A stretch of 57,920 bases of DNA from Aphanocapsa lilacina HA4352-LM1 (GCA_019359725.1 JAHHGR010000022.1:1-57920), one strand, 5' to 3'; shown: positions 33,990-43,271, numbered from the stretch's first letter. Notes: generated from the letters alone by a model not told the origin. Numbers and translations: made by a program.

Positions 33990-35861
33990 GTGGCTCCGCT
34001 CGATGTTGTCCGCTCCAGCAGCGTCACTGGTGCGCGCGAACGCCTCGCCTGTCTGCGCCGGTTGCTGGCGGACCGGCAACTGGACGGCTATCTGATCAAC
34101 TCCACCGACGAGCACTTGAGTGAATACCTGCCTGAGGCACGGGCCCGGCGCGCCTGGCTGAGCGGATTTACCGGTTCGGCGGGCGAGTTGCTGGTGGGGC
34201 TTGAGCAGAGCTGGCTTTTTGTCGATTCGCGCTACTGGGAGCAGGCGGACAAGCAGGTCGATGTGCAGGCCGTCGGCGTGTGCAAACTGGGCCTGGCAGG
34301 TCACAAGGGGCTCATCCAGACGCTCAAAGATCTGGGCCAGGTCCGCCGTGCCTCAGGGAGGCCCTTTCGCCTGGGCCTCGACCCGCTGGTGATCGCCGTC
34401 GAGCAGTGGCGGACTTTCGAGCGCCAGCTGCGGCCGGTGGAGGTCGAAGTGTCAGCAGTGGCGGGCAACCTGGCCGATCGGGCGCGCACCGAACTGGAGG
34501 GCGGATTGCCCGCTCTCTGGTCGGAGCGGCTCATTTTTGCGGTGGGCGAAGCGGTGGCGGGCCAGTCCGCCGCCCAAAAGCTTGCGGCGGTGCGCGCGGA
34601 GATCGAGCGCGCCGGGGCGACGGTGCTGCCTGTCACCCGACTCGATCAGGTGGCCTGGCTGTTGAACCTGCGCGGTTGGGATGTGCCCTTCAACCCCGTG
34701 TTCATCGCCTACGCCGTCGTCACCCGCACCGAGAGCTATCTATTTACTGCCCCCGAGCGGCTGGACGGCGGGGTGCGCGCCGCCCTGCCCGCAGAAGTGA
34801 GGGTCATGCCCTACGAGGCTTATGGCGAGATCCTGGCCCGCCTGAGTGCCGTCGGCACTCAGGCGGTATTAGTCGACGTTCGCCAGACGACCATGGGCAC
34901 CCTCGGCTGTCTGGGCGCAGCGGAGGTGGTCGAGGCGGACCACCCGATCGAAAAACTCAAAGCCCACAAAAACACGGCCGAGATCGCAAGCATGCAGCGG
35001 GCCAACCTGCAGGCGAGCCGGGCCAAGACCCGGGCCTTGGCCGAGGTGATGCGCCGCTTCGCAGCGGGTGAAGTGGTGAGCGAACGGGACGTGGCCGAGG
35101 CGGTCGAGCGGTGTTATCGCGAGGAACCGGACTTTCAGGGCCTGAGCTTCAACCCGATAGCGGGCATCGGCGCCCACAGCTCGATCGTCCACTACAGCAC
35201 CCCGGATCCCGGCTGTCCGATGACCCCGGGCGCACTGTTGCTGCTCGATTCGGGCGCCCAGTACACCGGCGGTACCACCGACGACACGCGCACCGTCGTC
35301 GCGGGCACCCCCGATCCTGAGCAGGTGCGCTGCTACACCGAGGTGCTCAAGGCCCACATCAACTGCGCGGCGCAGCGCTTTCCGAAGGGGACTACCGGCG
35401 CCCAACTCGACGGGATCACCCGCGCCAACCTCTGGTGCGCGGGGCTGGAGTACGGCCACGGCACCGGCCACGGCGTGGGAGCGTTCTTGAGCGTCCACGA
35501 AGGCCCGGTCGGCATCAACAAGCGCGCCCGCGAGGAGTTGCAGCCGGGGATGGTGACCAGCATCGAACCGGGCTACTACCGGCCGGGCTGGGGCGGCGTC
35601 CGCATCGAAAACCTGTATGTCGTGCGCGAAGTGGAAAAAGCCGACGGTACGGTCTGGTACGGCTTTGAGCCGCTGACGTTTATTCCCTTCGATGCGCGGC
35701 TTATCGATCTAGACCGCCTCGACGAGCGCCAGCGCGGGTGGCTTGCCCACTACAACCGCGCAGTCTACGAACGGCTCTGCCCGGACCTGGATCCTCAGGA
35801 AGTGCGGTGGTTGGCAGAGCAGTGCCGCTTTGGGCTCGAAAGCTCAACGATCGCCCAGTAG
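33990..35861 (+). CDS. Xaa-Pro aminopeptidase (M24B, long form)
   Basis: A 623-residue cytoplasmic metallopeptidase removing N-terminal residues preceding proline. The first 330 residues are two creatinase-like domains. The pita-bread M24 domain has the ligands LLLDSGAQYTGGTTDDTR (two Asp), GHGTGHGVGAF (His) and TSIEPGYY and GVRIENL (two Glu). Length and layout match the three-domain eukaryotic-type enzyme. I chose the GTG at 33990 because AGGAGG precedes it by 7 bp; the frame is open to 33936. It stands alone. Confidence 0.93.
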   Translation: MAPLDVVRSSSVTGARERLACLRRLLADRQLDGYLINSTDEHLSEYLPEARARRAWLSGFTGSAGELLVGLEQSWLFVDSRYWEQADKQVDVQAVGVCKLGLAGHKGLIQTLKDLGQVRRASGRPFRLGLDPLVIAVEQWRTFERQLRPVEVEVSAVAGNLADRARTELEGGLPALWSERLIFAVGEAVAGQSAAQKLAAVRAEIERAGATVLPVTRLDQVAWLLNLRGWDVPFNPVFIAYAVVTRTESYLFTAPERLDGGVRAALPAEVRVMPYEAYGEILARLSAVGTQAVLVDVRQTTMGTLGCLGAAEVVEADHPIEKLKAHKNTAEIASMQRANLQASRAKTRALAEVMRRFAAGEVVSERDVAEAVERCYREEPDFQGLSFNPIAGIGAHSSIVHYSTPDPGCPMTPGALLLLDSGAQYTGGTTDDTRTVVAGTPDPEQVRCYTEVLKAHINCAAQRFPKGTTGAQLDGITRANLWCAGLEYGHGTGHGVGAFLSVHEGPVGINKRAREELQPGMVTSIEPGYYRPGWGGVRIENLYVVREVEKADGTVWYGFEPLTFIPFDARLIDLDRLDERQRGWLAHYNRAVYERLCPDLDPQEVRWLAEQCRFGLESSTIAQ

Positions 35862-36034
35862 ATTCACCGCGGCGGCCGGTACAACCTGGAGGATTGGTTG
35901 ATGGTTACATTCAGGCCCTTGCCCGTGCCTTGTTGGCTATGGTGAAAAGAGCCGTTGGCCGTTGACGATGCCGCTCAAGGTGATCGGGGCTGAAAGCGTC
36001 TGTGCTTCGCTCAGCACCGGCATATCGGCGGATA

Positions 36035-36721
36035 TCAAGAGGCCCTCAGGCGCGAGCCCACCGTCGGCAGGGCCGCCAACAGCGGGGCGAGGGAAGGCTG
36101 GGCCGCTCCGGGGCCGGATACAATCTCGACAATTTTGTACTCCGATTCAACGCTGCCCAGGGCCTCGACACAGACGCGGGCGACATCGGCGCGGTCGATC
36201 GTGCCTTCGAAGAGGGTGTCGGCCGGTCGCACGACGATCTCGCCCCCGCCCGCCCCGTCTCGCAGACCCCCCGGCCGGACGATCGTAAAGTTGAGGCCGC
36301 TGTCGAGAAGATAGTCCTCGGCGCGCTTCTTCCAGAAGAGCACCCCCCCGAACAAATTGAGCGGGTGAATCAACCGCGAGACGCACAGCGACGAGACAAG
36401 GATCAACCGTCCTACCCCCGCCCGGCGCGCCGCGTAGACCAGGTTGCGGGTGCCCTCGTAATCGACCTGCTGGGCGCCGTTGGCCCCGAAGCCTGTGCGG
36501 GTGCCGGTGGAGCAGAAGATCGTCTCGACGTCGTTCATAGCCGGGCCGAGCGAATCGGTCTTCAGTACGTCCCCCTCGACCACCTCGGTGCCGTCGCCGA
36601 ATACCTCGCAGGCCTTGGCGCAGGAGCGGGCCAAGACCCGGGGGGCCATCGACTGGGCGCGCAATTTTTTGACAATCTGCTGACCGGTCTGACCGGTGGC
36701 TCCGACAACCAGAATGGACAT
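36035..36721 (-). CDS. NAD(P)-binding atypical SDR protein
   Basis: A 228-residue protein. The N-terminus is MSILVVGATGQTGQQIVKKL with a TGxxGxxG-type nucleotide motif. Later segments (VDYEGTRNLVYAARRAGVGR, FTIVRPGGLRDG) are typical of NAD(P)H-binding epimerase-like atypical SDRs, such as the Ycf39/NmrA-like group. Such proteins are reductases or redox-sensing assembly factors; the function here is unknown. The frame extends to 36778 but the Rossmann strand starts at 36721, with 36730 also possible. It is divergent from the esterase gene over a 343-bp region. Confidence 0.85.
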   Translation of the reverse strand: MSILVVGATGQTGQQIVKKLRAQSMAPRVLARSCAKACEVFGDGTEVVEGDVLKTDSLGPAMNDVETIFCSTGTRTGFGANGAQQVDYEGTRNLVYAARRAGVGRLILVSSLCVSRLIHPLNLFGGVLFWKKRAEDYLLDSGLNFTIVRPGGLRDGAGGGEIVVRPADTLFEGTIDRADVARVCVEALGSVESEYKIVEIVSGPGAAQPSLAPLLAALPTVGSRLRAS

Positions 36722-37064
36722 GGCACCCATAAGCGCTCTGTAATAGATCTTAATCCGCGGGCGGATCTGCGCAACCATTCGGGGGAGATAGCCGGCGAGA
36801 TGAGCGGCGATAGGCGCATAAAGCGCGCCAACCCTGCGCTAAGGATCGATGAGGTTGCGAACCGCCGAGGCATGCGAAGCGTACTCTTCGACAGAGACCT
36901 TCATCTATCTTCCCCGGTGCCCAAAATGGGGACCGCAGCCTGTATTCCTGACAGCTTACCGCCGATTTTGGCCAAATCGACCGTCCAAACGGGCAAATTT
37001 TGCCCCGGCTGCAGCAGCCGGACGGTGGTTGGCTGCCGATGCCAACGCTTATTGAGGAAAATCC
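36722..37064. other. Divergent intergenic region, SDR and esterase
   Basis: 343 bp without a convincing gene. It contains AATAGATCTTAA near 36745, inverted relative to the copy near 3941, and AT-rich tracts near 36960. No RNA or repeat element is recognised. Both flanking promoters should lie here. Confidence 0.5.
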
Positions 37065-37997
37065 ATGGCAACGATTCTTGGAACACCCTTCCCGGTTCAG
37101 GGATTTGCCGACCGGGTCTATTTCCTGGCGCTCCCCGAACTCCTACCCGCTGCTCCGATGCCGCTGTTGCTCTTCCAGCACGGCTCGGGTGCCGCCGCCA
37201 CCGACTTTCTGATTGCCGATAAACAACTCGACCGCTTCGCAGACGCCAACGGTTGCCTGGTGGTGGCTCCCGCCGGGGGGATCCCCGACACCCGCTTTCA
37301 CCCCCAGGGCAAGACCTGGGATCACTACAAACTCATGGGCGGCGTCGACAAAAGCACCCACAAGGAAGTCGCCTTTCTGAGCGCCCTGCTCGACACGGTG
37401 AGGACCCACTTCCCGATCGACATCAATCGCCTGTACGCCATGGGGCACTCCGCCGGCACGGCGATGACCAGCACGCTGATGGGGGCGGGTCTTGCGAAGC
37501 GCTTCGCCGGGTTCGGCCACCTGAAGGGCCTTTCCCCCCACGGCGAGCCGCCTATCCCCGGCCAGATGCCTCCGACAGAGGAGGTGCAGGACTACCGCAA
37601 CCACGACCCGGACGGGTTTATCGCCACCGTGGTGATGCGCGGAAAACGCGAGACCCAGGATGTCTTCGGTCCGCCCCGCAACGTCCAGGACGGTTTCACC
37701 CGCGACTACTGGGTCTCCTTCAACGGTTGTACCGACCAGGAGCCGCCCCTCTCCGAGACCGTCTCGGGCGTCGGCTACACCAAAACCTTCTTTACAGGCG
37801 GCAAAGCGCCGGTAATCTTCGTGGAGGTGACGTCGCCCAACGAAGCGGCGGAGCACTCGCTGACCTTCGAGCAGGTGCAGTACGCCTACGACCAGCTGAA
37901 GGGCTTCAGCTTGACGGGACGCCCCGATCGCACGGCGGACGTGGTCAGCGCCCAGGTAAGTGGGCAGGACGTGGTGATCAGCACCGTCCCGGGTTGA
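37065..37997 (+). CDS. Alpha/beta-hydrolase, LpqC/PHB-depolymerase-like esterase
   Basis: A 310-residue predicted serine esterase. A strand-loop opening (PLLLFQHGSGAAATDF) supplies the oxyanion region. GHSAGTAM is the nucleophile elbow. A late His (AAEHSLTF) may complete the triad with an Asp before it. It has no signal peptide, so it is probably cytoplasmic. Related proteins include polyhydroxybutyrate depolymerases and feruloyl esterases; the substrate is unknown. It ends just before a strong terminator hairpin shared with dps. Confidence 0.8.
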   Translation: MATILGTPFPVQGFADRVYFLALPELLPAAPMPLLLFQHGSGAAATDFLIADKQLDRFADANGCLVVAPAGGIPDTRFHPQGKTWDHYKLMGGVDKSTHKEVAFLSALLDTVRTHFPIDINRLYAMGHSAGTAMTSTLMGAGLAKRFAGFGHLKGLSPHGEPPIPGQMPPTEEVQDYRNHDPDGFIATVVMRGKRETQDVFGPPRNVQDGFTRDYWVSFNGCTDQEPPLSETVSGVGYTKTFFTGGKAPVIFVEVTSPNEAAEHSLTFEQVQYAYDQLKGFSLTGRPDRTADVVSAQVSGQDVVISTVPG

Positions 37998-38014
37998 GGC
38001 CGGCCCAGACAAAA

Positions 38015-38044
38015 GCCAGGAGCCTCCGCACGGAGGCTCCTGGC
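38015..38044 (-). terminator. Strong terminator hairpin between esterase and dps
   Basis: GCCAGGAGCCTCCG (38015-38028) pairs perfectly with CGGAGGCTCCTGGC (38031-38044). On the minus strand the stem is followed by TTTT, so it ends dps transcription. It probably also slows the esterase transcript. Confidence 0.85.
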
Positions 38045-38067
38045 CGATACAAGGCGATCAAACGCCG

Positions 38068-38550
38068 TCAGGAAACGAGATGGTCGCCCTTTTTGAGCAG
38101 TTCCTTGAGGAACCAGCGGTGCTTCTGGTGCACCTGCACCAGGCGGGTGTAGAGGTCGGCAATACCGATATCGCCCGCTTCGGCGGCCACATGGGCGTCC
38201 TTGTGCATCTCGTCGATCACCAGTTCGTGGCAGACGAGGGCCTCTTCGACCATCTCGCGCACCGACAGCTCGCCCTCGCTCGGCTTCACCGTCGCCGTGG
38301 GCAGGTAGCGGGCTGGATCGGCCACCGGCTTGCCGTCAATCATCAAGCTGCGCTCGGCCAGTTCGTCGATGGTGGCAAACACCTCGCCGCCCTGCTCCTC
38401 GAAGAGCAGGTGCATCTCGCGAAATAGGGGGCCAAAGGTCAACCAGTGGTACTTCTTGTAGTTTAGATAGAGCACCAGGGCGTTTGCCTGCTCGCGGTTG
38501 AGCGCGGTGACAAGCTCCGTCTGCCGCGGCTGCTTGAGTGTTGTGGTCAT
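38068..38550 (-). CDS. Dps-family DNA-binding ferritin (DpsA-like)
   Basis: A 160-residue ferritin-like protein that stores iron and protects DNA from peroxide as a dodecamer. The conserved ferroxidase segments are present: YKKYHWLTFGPLFREMHLLF (His/Trp) and IDELAERSLMI (Asp/Glu). The helix near residue 140 (VQVHQKHRWFLKELL) is typical of cyanobacterial DpsA. The ATG at 38550 is set by a GGAGG seven bases upstream; the frame is open further. A 7-1-7 palindrome at 38759 may be its operator. Confidence 0.93.
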   Translation of the reverse strand: MTTTLKQPRQTELVTALNREQANALVLYLNYKKYHWLTFGPLFREMHLLFEEQGGEVFATIDELAERSLMIDGKPVADPARYLPTATVKPSEGELSVREMVEEALVCHELVIDEMHKDAHVAAEAGDIGIADLYTRLVQVHQKHRWFLKELLKKGDHLVS

Positions 38551-38758
38551 TTCTGCCTCCAAATTTGTTAATGCGGGACTTGCCAGGAGAACAGCTGATA
38601 ACGGCCAGGGGCAATCCCCAACTGAGGGCGCGCAGCCAGAAAGGGCTGTGCCGAGTCCTGTATTCAAGATACGCGACCAGGGCCGCGCTGGGCACTCGGG
38701 GAAACAGCTCGAGGAATCGTCTGGCCATCGGCCCCCTCAGATTCAGTGGGTTCTTTAT

Positions 38759-38773
38759 TTAGACTAAGTCTAA
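38759..38773. promoter_or_regulatory. Candidate PerR box upstream of dps
   Basis: TTAGACTAAGTCTAA is a perfect 7-1-7 palindrome, and the arms extend to 8 bp. It shares the TAGA...TCT core with the sites at 1519 and 2052. It lies about 210 bp upstream of dps and just after the decarboxylase stop. Confidence 0.5.
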
Positions 38774-38781
38774 ATTAGGAT

Positions 38782-40185
38782 TTAGTCAATAGCGACCCGG
38801 ATGTGTCCGCGCGGGTCGATTCCGAGCGTCTCGGCCCCAGCGGCGATGGCGGCGCGCAGGTATTCGACGCTCTGGGCGGCAACCACTTCCCCCGGCAGCA
38901 GCACCGGCACCCCGGGCGGGTAGGTGCAGACATCGGCCGCACTGGTCAGTCCGGCTGCCGAGTGCAAGGGAACGCTCCGGTGGGAGCGGCCGAAAGCTTC
39001 GCGGGGTGAATAGTGCAGCTCTGGAAGCGGCGGTGGAAGCAGAGCCAGCGGCGTTGCCCCGGTCGGTTGGGCCGTTGCCAGGGCCAGAAGGGCTGTTTGC
39101 AGCTGCTCGCCGTCGATTTCGGTGTGGGCGCCGTTGAGAATAAAGACCAGGTGACGGTGGGTGGCCATCTCCGCACGCACCTGGGCGTTTTGCTCCAGCC
39201 AGGTCTCAGCGGCGTGACCGCTCCAGCCTTTCTCACCCACGTCGATGACCAGGCGGGTCGGGTCGAAATCGCTGGTGCCGTCGCCCCCGAGTACCGTGAA
39301 GGGCAGTTGGTGTCGCAGTCGATGGGCCATCTCCAGGATGTGCCCGAGCCGCTCGCGGCCGTGGCGGACCATATAGGCGCGGGCCAGATCGAGCGAGGCC
39401 ATCAGCAAGTAGCTCGGGCTGGTGGTCTGCACAAGCTGCAGAGCCGTCTCCACCCGTGCCGGGTCCACAAAGGTGCCCTGCTGGTGCAGGAGTGCCGCCT
39501 GGGTGAGGGCAGGCAGCGTCTTGTGGGCGGAGTGGACGACCAGGTCCGCTCCCGCTGCGAGGGCGCACTCGGGCAAGTCCGGATGGAAGCGCAGATGGGC
39601 ACCGTGGGCGGCATCAACCAACAGCGCAATCCCTTTTGCGTGGGCGACTCTGGCGATGGCCCGCGTCTCGCCCACCGCCCCAAAGTAGGTCGGGTGCACC
39701 GCCACCACCGCCCGCAGGTCCGGATGGGCGGCCAGGGCTGCTTCTACCGTTGCCGCCGTCAGGCCGTGGGCTAACTGCCAATAGCCATCCCACACCGGCT
39801 CGACGAACACCGGCACCGCGCCGCTCAGCACCAGGGCGTGCACGATACTGCGGTGGCAGTTTCTGGGCACGAGCACCTTCTGCCCCTCCCCGAGGGCCGC
39901 AAGCAGCATCGCCTGGATCCCGGCGGTCGCACCGTTGACGAGAAACCAGCTACGCTCCGCTTCCCAGGCTGCCGCTGCGAGCGCTTGCGCGTGGGCGATC
40001 ACCCCGGTGGGAGCGTGCAGGTTGTCGAGTCCTGCGAGTTCGGTCAGGTCCAGACGGCCCCAATCGGGCCAGTGTTTGAGGGCTGGCGGCAGGCCCGCTC
40101 CGCCATTGTGGCCCGGGGTGTGAAAGCCCGTGCCCGAGGCTAGAGCGACGGCCCTCAGCGCATCCCAGAGTGGAGTGATTTCCAC
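38782..40185 (-). CDS. Orn/Lys/Arg decarboxylase-like PLP enzyme
   Basis: A fold-type I PLP enzyme of about 467 residues. The opening has FHTPGHNGG. The PLP region has VPRNCHRSIVHALVLSGA, LLVDAAHGAHLRF and the lysine motif SAHKTLPALTQAALLH. A C-terminal domain contains TYPPGVPVLLPGE. This matches the group IV-like Orn/Lys/Arg decarboxylases without the N-terminal wing domain, as found in cyanobacteria. The true substrate (arginine, lysine or another amino acid) is not set by sequence. I use the GTG at 40185 with an AAGGAG-like site; the frame runs to 40236. It is divergent from rimP. Confidence 0.87.
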   Translation of the reverse strand: MEITPLWDALRAVALASGTGFHTPGHNGGAGLPPALKHWPDWGRLDLTELAGLDNLHAPTGVIAHAQALAAAAWEAERSWFLVNGATAGIQAMLLAALGEGQKVLVPRNCHRSIVHALVLSGAVPVFVEPVWDGYWQLAHGLTAATVEAALAAHPDLRAVVAVHPTYFGAVGETRAIARVAHAKGIALLVDAAHGAHLRFHPDLPECALAAGADLVVHSAHKTLPALTQAALLHQQGTFVDPARVETALQLVQTTSPSYLLMASLDLARAYMVRHGRERLGHILEMAHRLRHQLPFTVLGGDGTSDFDPTRLVIDVGEKGWSGHAAETWLEQNAQVRAEMATHRHLVFILNGAHTEIDGEQLQTALLALATAQPTGATPLALLPPPLPELHYSPREAFGRSHRSVPLHSAAGLTSAADVCTYPPGVPVLLPGEVVAAQSVEYLRAAIAAGAETLGIDPRGHIRVAID

Positions 40186-40280
40186 GGCTCCTTGGCCTTG
40201 TTGTGTATGGCACACTATACTTAGTATCCTCAGCACACAGGGACTGGAGGAGTGGGTTCGAGGCCCACTTTTTTGATGGC

Positions 40281-40751
40281 ATGAATCCCCGCGACATTGT
40301 CGAGCAGGTGACGGCGTTGGCTGAACCGGTTGCCGAACAACTGGGTCTGCAACTGGTGGCGGTCGCTTACCAGACCCACACCAAACCGGCCACCCTGCGG
40401 GTGGATATCCGCCATCCCACCGAAGGGACCGGGCTTGACGACTGCGAGAAGATGAGCCGCGCCCTCGAAGCGCTGCTCGACACCCGCGACGATCTCATCA
40501 TCGGCGCTTACAATCTCGAAGTCTCCAGTCCCGGCGTCGAGCGGGTACTGACCACCGACCGCGAATTTGTTGCCTTTCGGGGTTTCGCGGTGATGGTCAG
40601 GACCTTCGGCCCGGTGGATGGCAAAAAACAGTGGGAGGGCCGTTTGCTCGAGCGCGACGGTGAAAACATCTACCTCACCGTCGCCGGCCGGCGCGTCGCG
40701 CTGCCCCGCCCCCAGGTGGCGCGGGTGCAGCTTGTGCAGTCGCGTCCTTAG
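40281..40751 (+). CDS. rimP: Ribosome maturation factor RimP
   Basis: RimP assists 30S subunit maturation. The 156-residue protein has the N-terminal domain (LAEPVAEQLGLQLVAVAY, then LRVDIRHPTEGTGLDDCEKM), LEVSSPGVERVLTTDREF, and the C-terminal SH3-like part (EGRLLERDGENIYLTVAGRR). The start at 40281 fits the family; the frame is open upstream. It lies 35 bp before nusA, the conserved rimP-nusA order. Confidence 0.93.
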   Translation: MNPRDIVEQVTALAEPVAEQLGLQLVAVAYQTHTKPATLRVDIRHPTEGTGLDDCEKMSRALEALLDTRDDLIIGAYNLEVSSPGVERVLTTDREFVAFRGFAVMVRTFGPVDGKKQWEGRLLERDGENIYLTVAGRRVALPRPQVARVQLVQSRP

Positions 40752-40785
40752 ATCGAACAACTACATAGCTTCAGGAGAGTTCAAC

Positions 40786-41937
40786 GTGTCGATGATTCAT
40801 TTGCCCGGCGTCAATCAACAGATTGAAACTATCAGCCGGCAGCGGAATTTACCCAAGCACGCCGTCAAAGAGGCGCTAATCGAGGCGCTCAAAAAAGGTT
40901 ACGAGCGCTTTCGCAAGACCTACCGCGACCCGCGCGAAAATAGCGAGGAGATGGCCTTCGATAACTTCATCGTCGAACTGGACACCGACCGCGAGGGGTT
41001 TCGGGTGCTCGCCACCAAGACCATCGTCGATACAGTGAGCGATTCCGACCAGGAAATCGCCCTGACCGAGGTGCGCGAAGTGGCCCCGGACGCCGAACCC
41101 GGCGGCACGGTGGTGGTCGATGTCACCCCCGAAAAAGGCGACTTCGGCCGCATGGCTGCCATCCAGACCAAGCAGGTGCTCTCCCAAAAACTGCGCGACC
41201 AGCAGCGCAAGCTCATTCAAGAAGAGTTCCGCGAACTGGAAGGCACAGTATTGCAGGCGCGGGTGATGCGCTTCGAAGGCCGCTCGGTGATCTGTGCGGT
41301 CTCCAGCGGCTTCGGCCAGAACGAAGTGGAAGCGGAACTGCCCAAGAACGAACAGCTCCCCAACGAACCCTACCGCATCGGCTCGGCGTTTAAAGTCTTC
41401 CTGCGCAAAGTTTGGGAAGGTTCGCGCCGCGGCCCGCAGCTACTTGTCTCCCGCGCCGACGCCGGGTTGGTGGTGTACCTGTTTGCCAACGAAGTGCCCG
41501 AAATCGAAGATGAGATCGTCCGCATCGTGGCGGTGGCCCGCGAGGCGAACCCGCCCTCGCGCACCGTCGGCCCGCGCACCAAGATCGCGGTAGATACGCT
41601 CGAGCGCGACGTAGACCCGGTAGGGGCCTGCATTGGGGCGCGCGGCTCGCGCATTCAGGCGGTCGTCAACGAACTGCGCGGCGAAAAGATCGACGTCATC
41701 CGCTGGTCGCCTGACCCGGCCACCTATATCTCCAACGCCCTCTCGCCGGCGCGGGTGATCCAGGTGCGCCTGGTGGACCCGGACGCGCGCCAGGCCCACG
41801 TCATCGTCCCCGATGATCAGCTCTCGCTCGCCATTGGTAAAGAGGGCCAGAACGTCCGGCTTGCCGCCCGCCTCACCGGTTGGAAGATCGACATCAAAAA
41901 GGCGAGCGAGTACAGCGCGGAGGCCGCCTATTCCTGA
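40786..41937 (+). CDS. nusA: Transcription termination/antitermination factor NusA
   Basis: NusA binds RNA polymerase and modulates pausing and termination. About 383 residues: an N-terminal RNAP-binding domain, an S1 domain (about 145-210; LEGTVLQARVMRFEGRSV), and two KH domains (VGPRTKIAVDTLERDVDPVG, CIGARGSRIQAVVNELRGEK and later LAIGKEGQNVRLAARLTGWK). No C-terminal acidic repeats, as in other cyanobacteria. The start is a GTG at 40786 with AGGAG eight bases upstream; an ATG at 40792 is also possible. The usual downstream ylxR and infB are not here; a SpoIID-domain gene follows. Confidence 0.95.
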   Translation: MSMIHLPGVNQQIETISRQRNLPKHAVKEALIEALKKGYERFRKTYRDPRENSEEMAFDNFIVELDTDREGFRVLATKTIVDTVSDSDQEIALTEVREVAPDAEPGGTVVVDVTPEKGDFGRMAAIQTKQVLSQKLRDQQRKLIQEEFRELEGTVLQARVMRFEGRSVICAVSSGFGQNEVEAELPKNEQLPNEPYRIGSAFKVFLRKVWEGSRRGPQLLVSRADAGLVVYLFANEVPEIEDEIVRIVAVAREANPPSRTVGPRTKIAVDTLERDVDPVGACIGARGSRIQAVVNELRGEKIDVIRWSPDPATYISNALSPARVIQVRLVDPDARQAHVIVPDDQLSLAIGKEGQNVRLAARLTGWKIDIKKASEYSAEAAYS

Positions 41938-42027
41938 CGACTTCGGTGTGTTGGGCACTCCAAACCCAGCGCACCAGCAAGTGCGGCCGCTTTCGATGCT
42001 GAAAGCTGGCCATTTTGTGGTAAATAT

Positions 42028-43176
42028 TTGAGCAAAACCGTAGGAGTGAACGGAGCTGTGTTCAGGAAGCTGCTAACGGTGGCAGCCTCAGGTATGCTGC
42101 TGTCCGCCCCGTCCCAGGCTATCGATCTGCGCGTGGCGGTCGAAGAAGAAGTCGTCGCCGTCACCATCGGCAGTTCGGTGGAAGCGCGGCTGGCCGACGA
42201 GCGCGGCCAGACCCTTGGAACGCTCCCGGCGATGCAGCCTTTGACCATGGCCGCGGCAGGCAGCCAGGTGCAGGCGCTCAATGTGCGCGTGGGCCGCATC
42301 CGTGTGGTGCCGAGCAGGCCCGAGGGGCTGGTCTTCATCGGCGACCGCTGGTTTCGCGGTGCTGCCGAGGCGTTTGCTGCCGAGGGTCGGCTCACCGCCA
42401 TTAATCTGGTGGACCTCGAAGCGTATCTTTACGGTGTCGTGGGTGCGGAGATGGTGGCCAGCTGGCCGGAGGAAGCTCTCAAGGCCCAGGCGATCGCCGC
42501 GCGCACCTACGCCCTTTTTCACTGGGGCCGCCGCCAGAACCAAACCCACGATATCGGCGATACGGTGCAATGGCAGGTCTACCGCGGGGCGCAGTACGAG
42601 ACCGACTCGGTGCGCCGGGCGGTGGAGGCTACCGCCGGGCAGGTAATCACCTTCCAGGGCAATGTGATCAACGCCATGTACCACAGCCACTCCGGTGGCC
42701 GCACTGAAGACATCAAAGTTTACGGCGAAGAGGACAAGCCCTACCTGCGCACGGTCGAAGATTTTGACCAGGCCGCCCCCTACTGGAAGTGGCAGCAGGT
42801 GATCCCGACTGTCAATCTGCGCAAAACCTTTGGCCTCGAGGCGGTGGGCGAGCTGCTCGATGTCAAAGTGCTCGAGCGCAGCACCAGCGGCCGGATCCTG
42901 GCGCTCCAGTTCGTGGGCAGCAAAGGCAGCCAACTGCTCAAAGGCACCGACGTGCGCCTCAAACTCGGCCTGCGCAGCAACTTCTTTGAGATCACCCCCG
43001 TGGGCGGTTCGGGTCAAGGACCGGTGACCGCCCTCACCTTCGACGGACGCGGCTTCGGCCACGGCCTCGGCATGAGCCAGTGGGGGGCGCGCGCCCTCGC
43101 GACTTTGGGTTGGAATTGCTCCCGCATCCTCAAGCACTACTACCAGGGCGTCACACTGCAGAAGCAAATTTTCTAG
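42028..43176 (+). CDS. SpoIID/LytB-domain protein
   Basis: A 382-residue exported protein. A signal peptide is visible (VFRKLLTVAASGMLLSAPSQA). The SpoIID/LytB domain spans about 120-370, with YLYGVVGAEMVASWPEEALKAQ, AIAARTYALF, AMYHSHSGGRTEDIK and GFGHGLGMSQWGARALA. SpoIID enzymes are lytic transglycosylases in sporulating Gram-positives; in cyanobacteria the domain probably acts on peptidoglycan. The start may be TTG 42028 or GTG 42046 or 42058, none with a strong ribosome-binding site. It follows nusA by 90 bp. Confidence 0.88.
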   Translation: MSKTVGVNGAVFRKLLTVAASGMLLSAPSQAIDLRVAVEEEVVAVTIGSSVEARLADERGQTLGTLPAMQPLTMAAAGSQVQALNVRVGRIRVVPSRPEGLVFIGDRWFRGAAEAFAAEGRLTAINLVDLEAYLYGVVGAEMVASWPEEALKAQAIAARTYALFHWGRRQNQTHDIGDTVQWQVYRGAQYETDSVRRAVEATAGQVITFQGNVINAMYHSHSGGRTEDIKVYGEEDKPYLRTVEDFDQAAPYWKWQQVIPTVNLRKTFGLEAVGELLDVKVLERSTSGRILALQFVGSKGSQLLKGTDVRLKLGLRSNFFEITPVGGSGQGPVTALTFDGRGFGHGLGMSQWGARALATLGWNCSRILKHYYQGVTLQKQIF

Positions 43177-43271
43177 GGCGTCCCCGGCCCTCGGGAATCA
43201 TTCGGCAATGGGATGGGAAAATTTCGCCCGCATCCCTTACATTAATTTTTAACTTTCGCCGAGACGCCACC

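Noticed and set aside
3941..36756. Recurring TTAAGATCTATT near 3941 and its inverse near 36745
   Set aside because: Only two copies, in unrelated contexts and not at a fixed distance from starts. Probably chance, or a weak promoter element.
38336..38728. Minus-strand frame overlapping and upstream of dps
   Set aside because: Its downstream half lies in the dps gene in another frame. The upstream part (before 38550) has no domain, and GGAGG at the dps ATG explains translation there.
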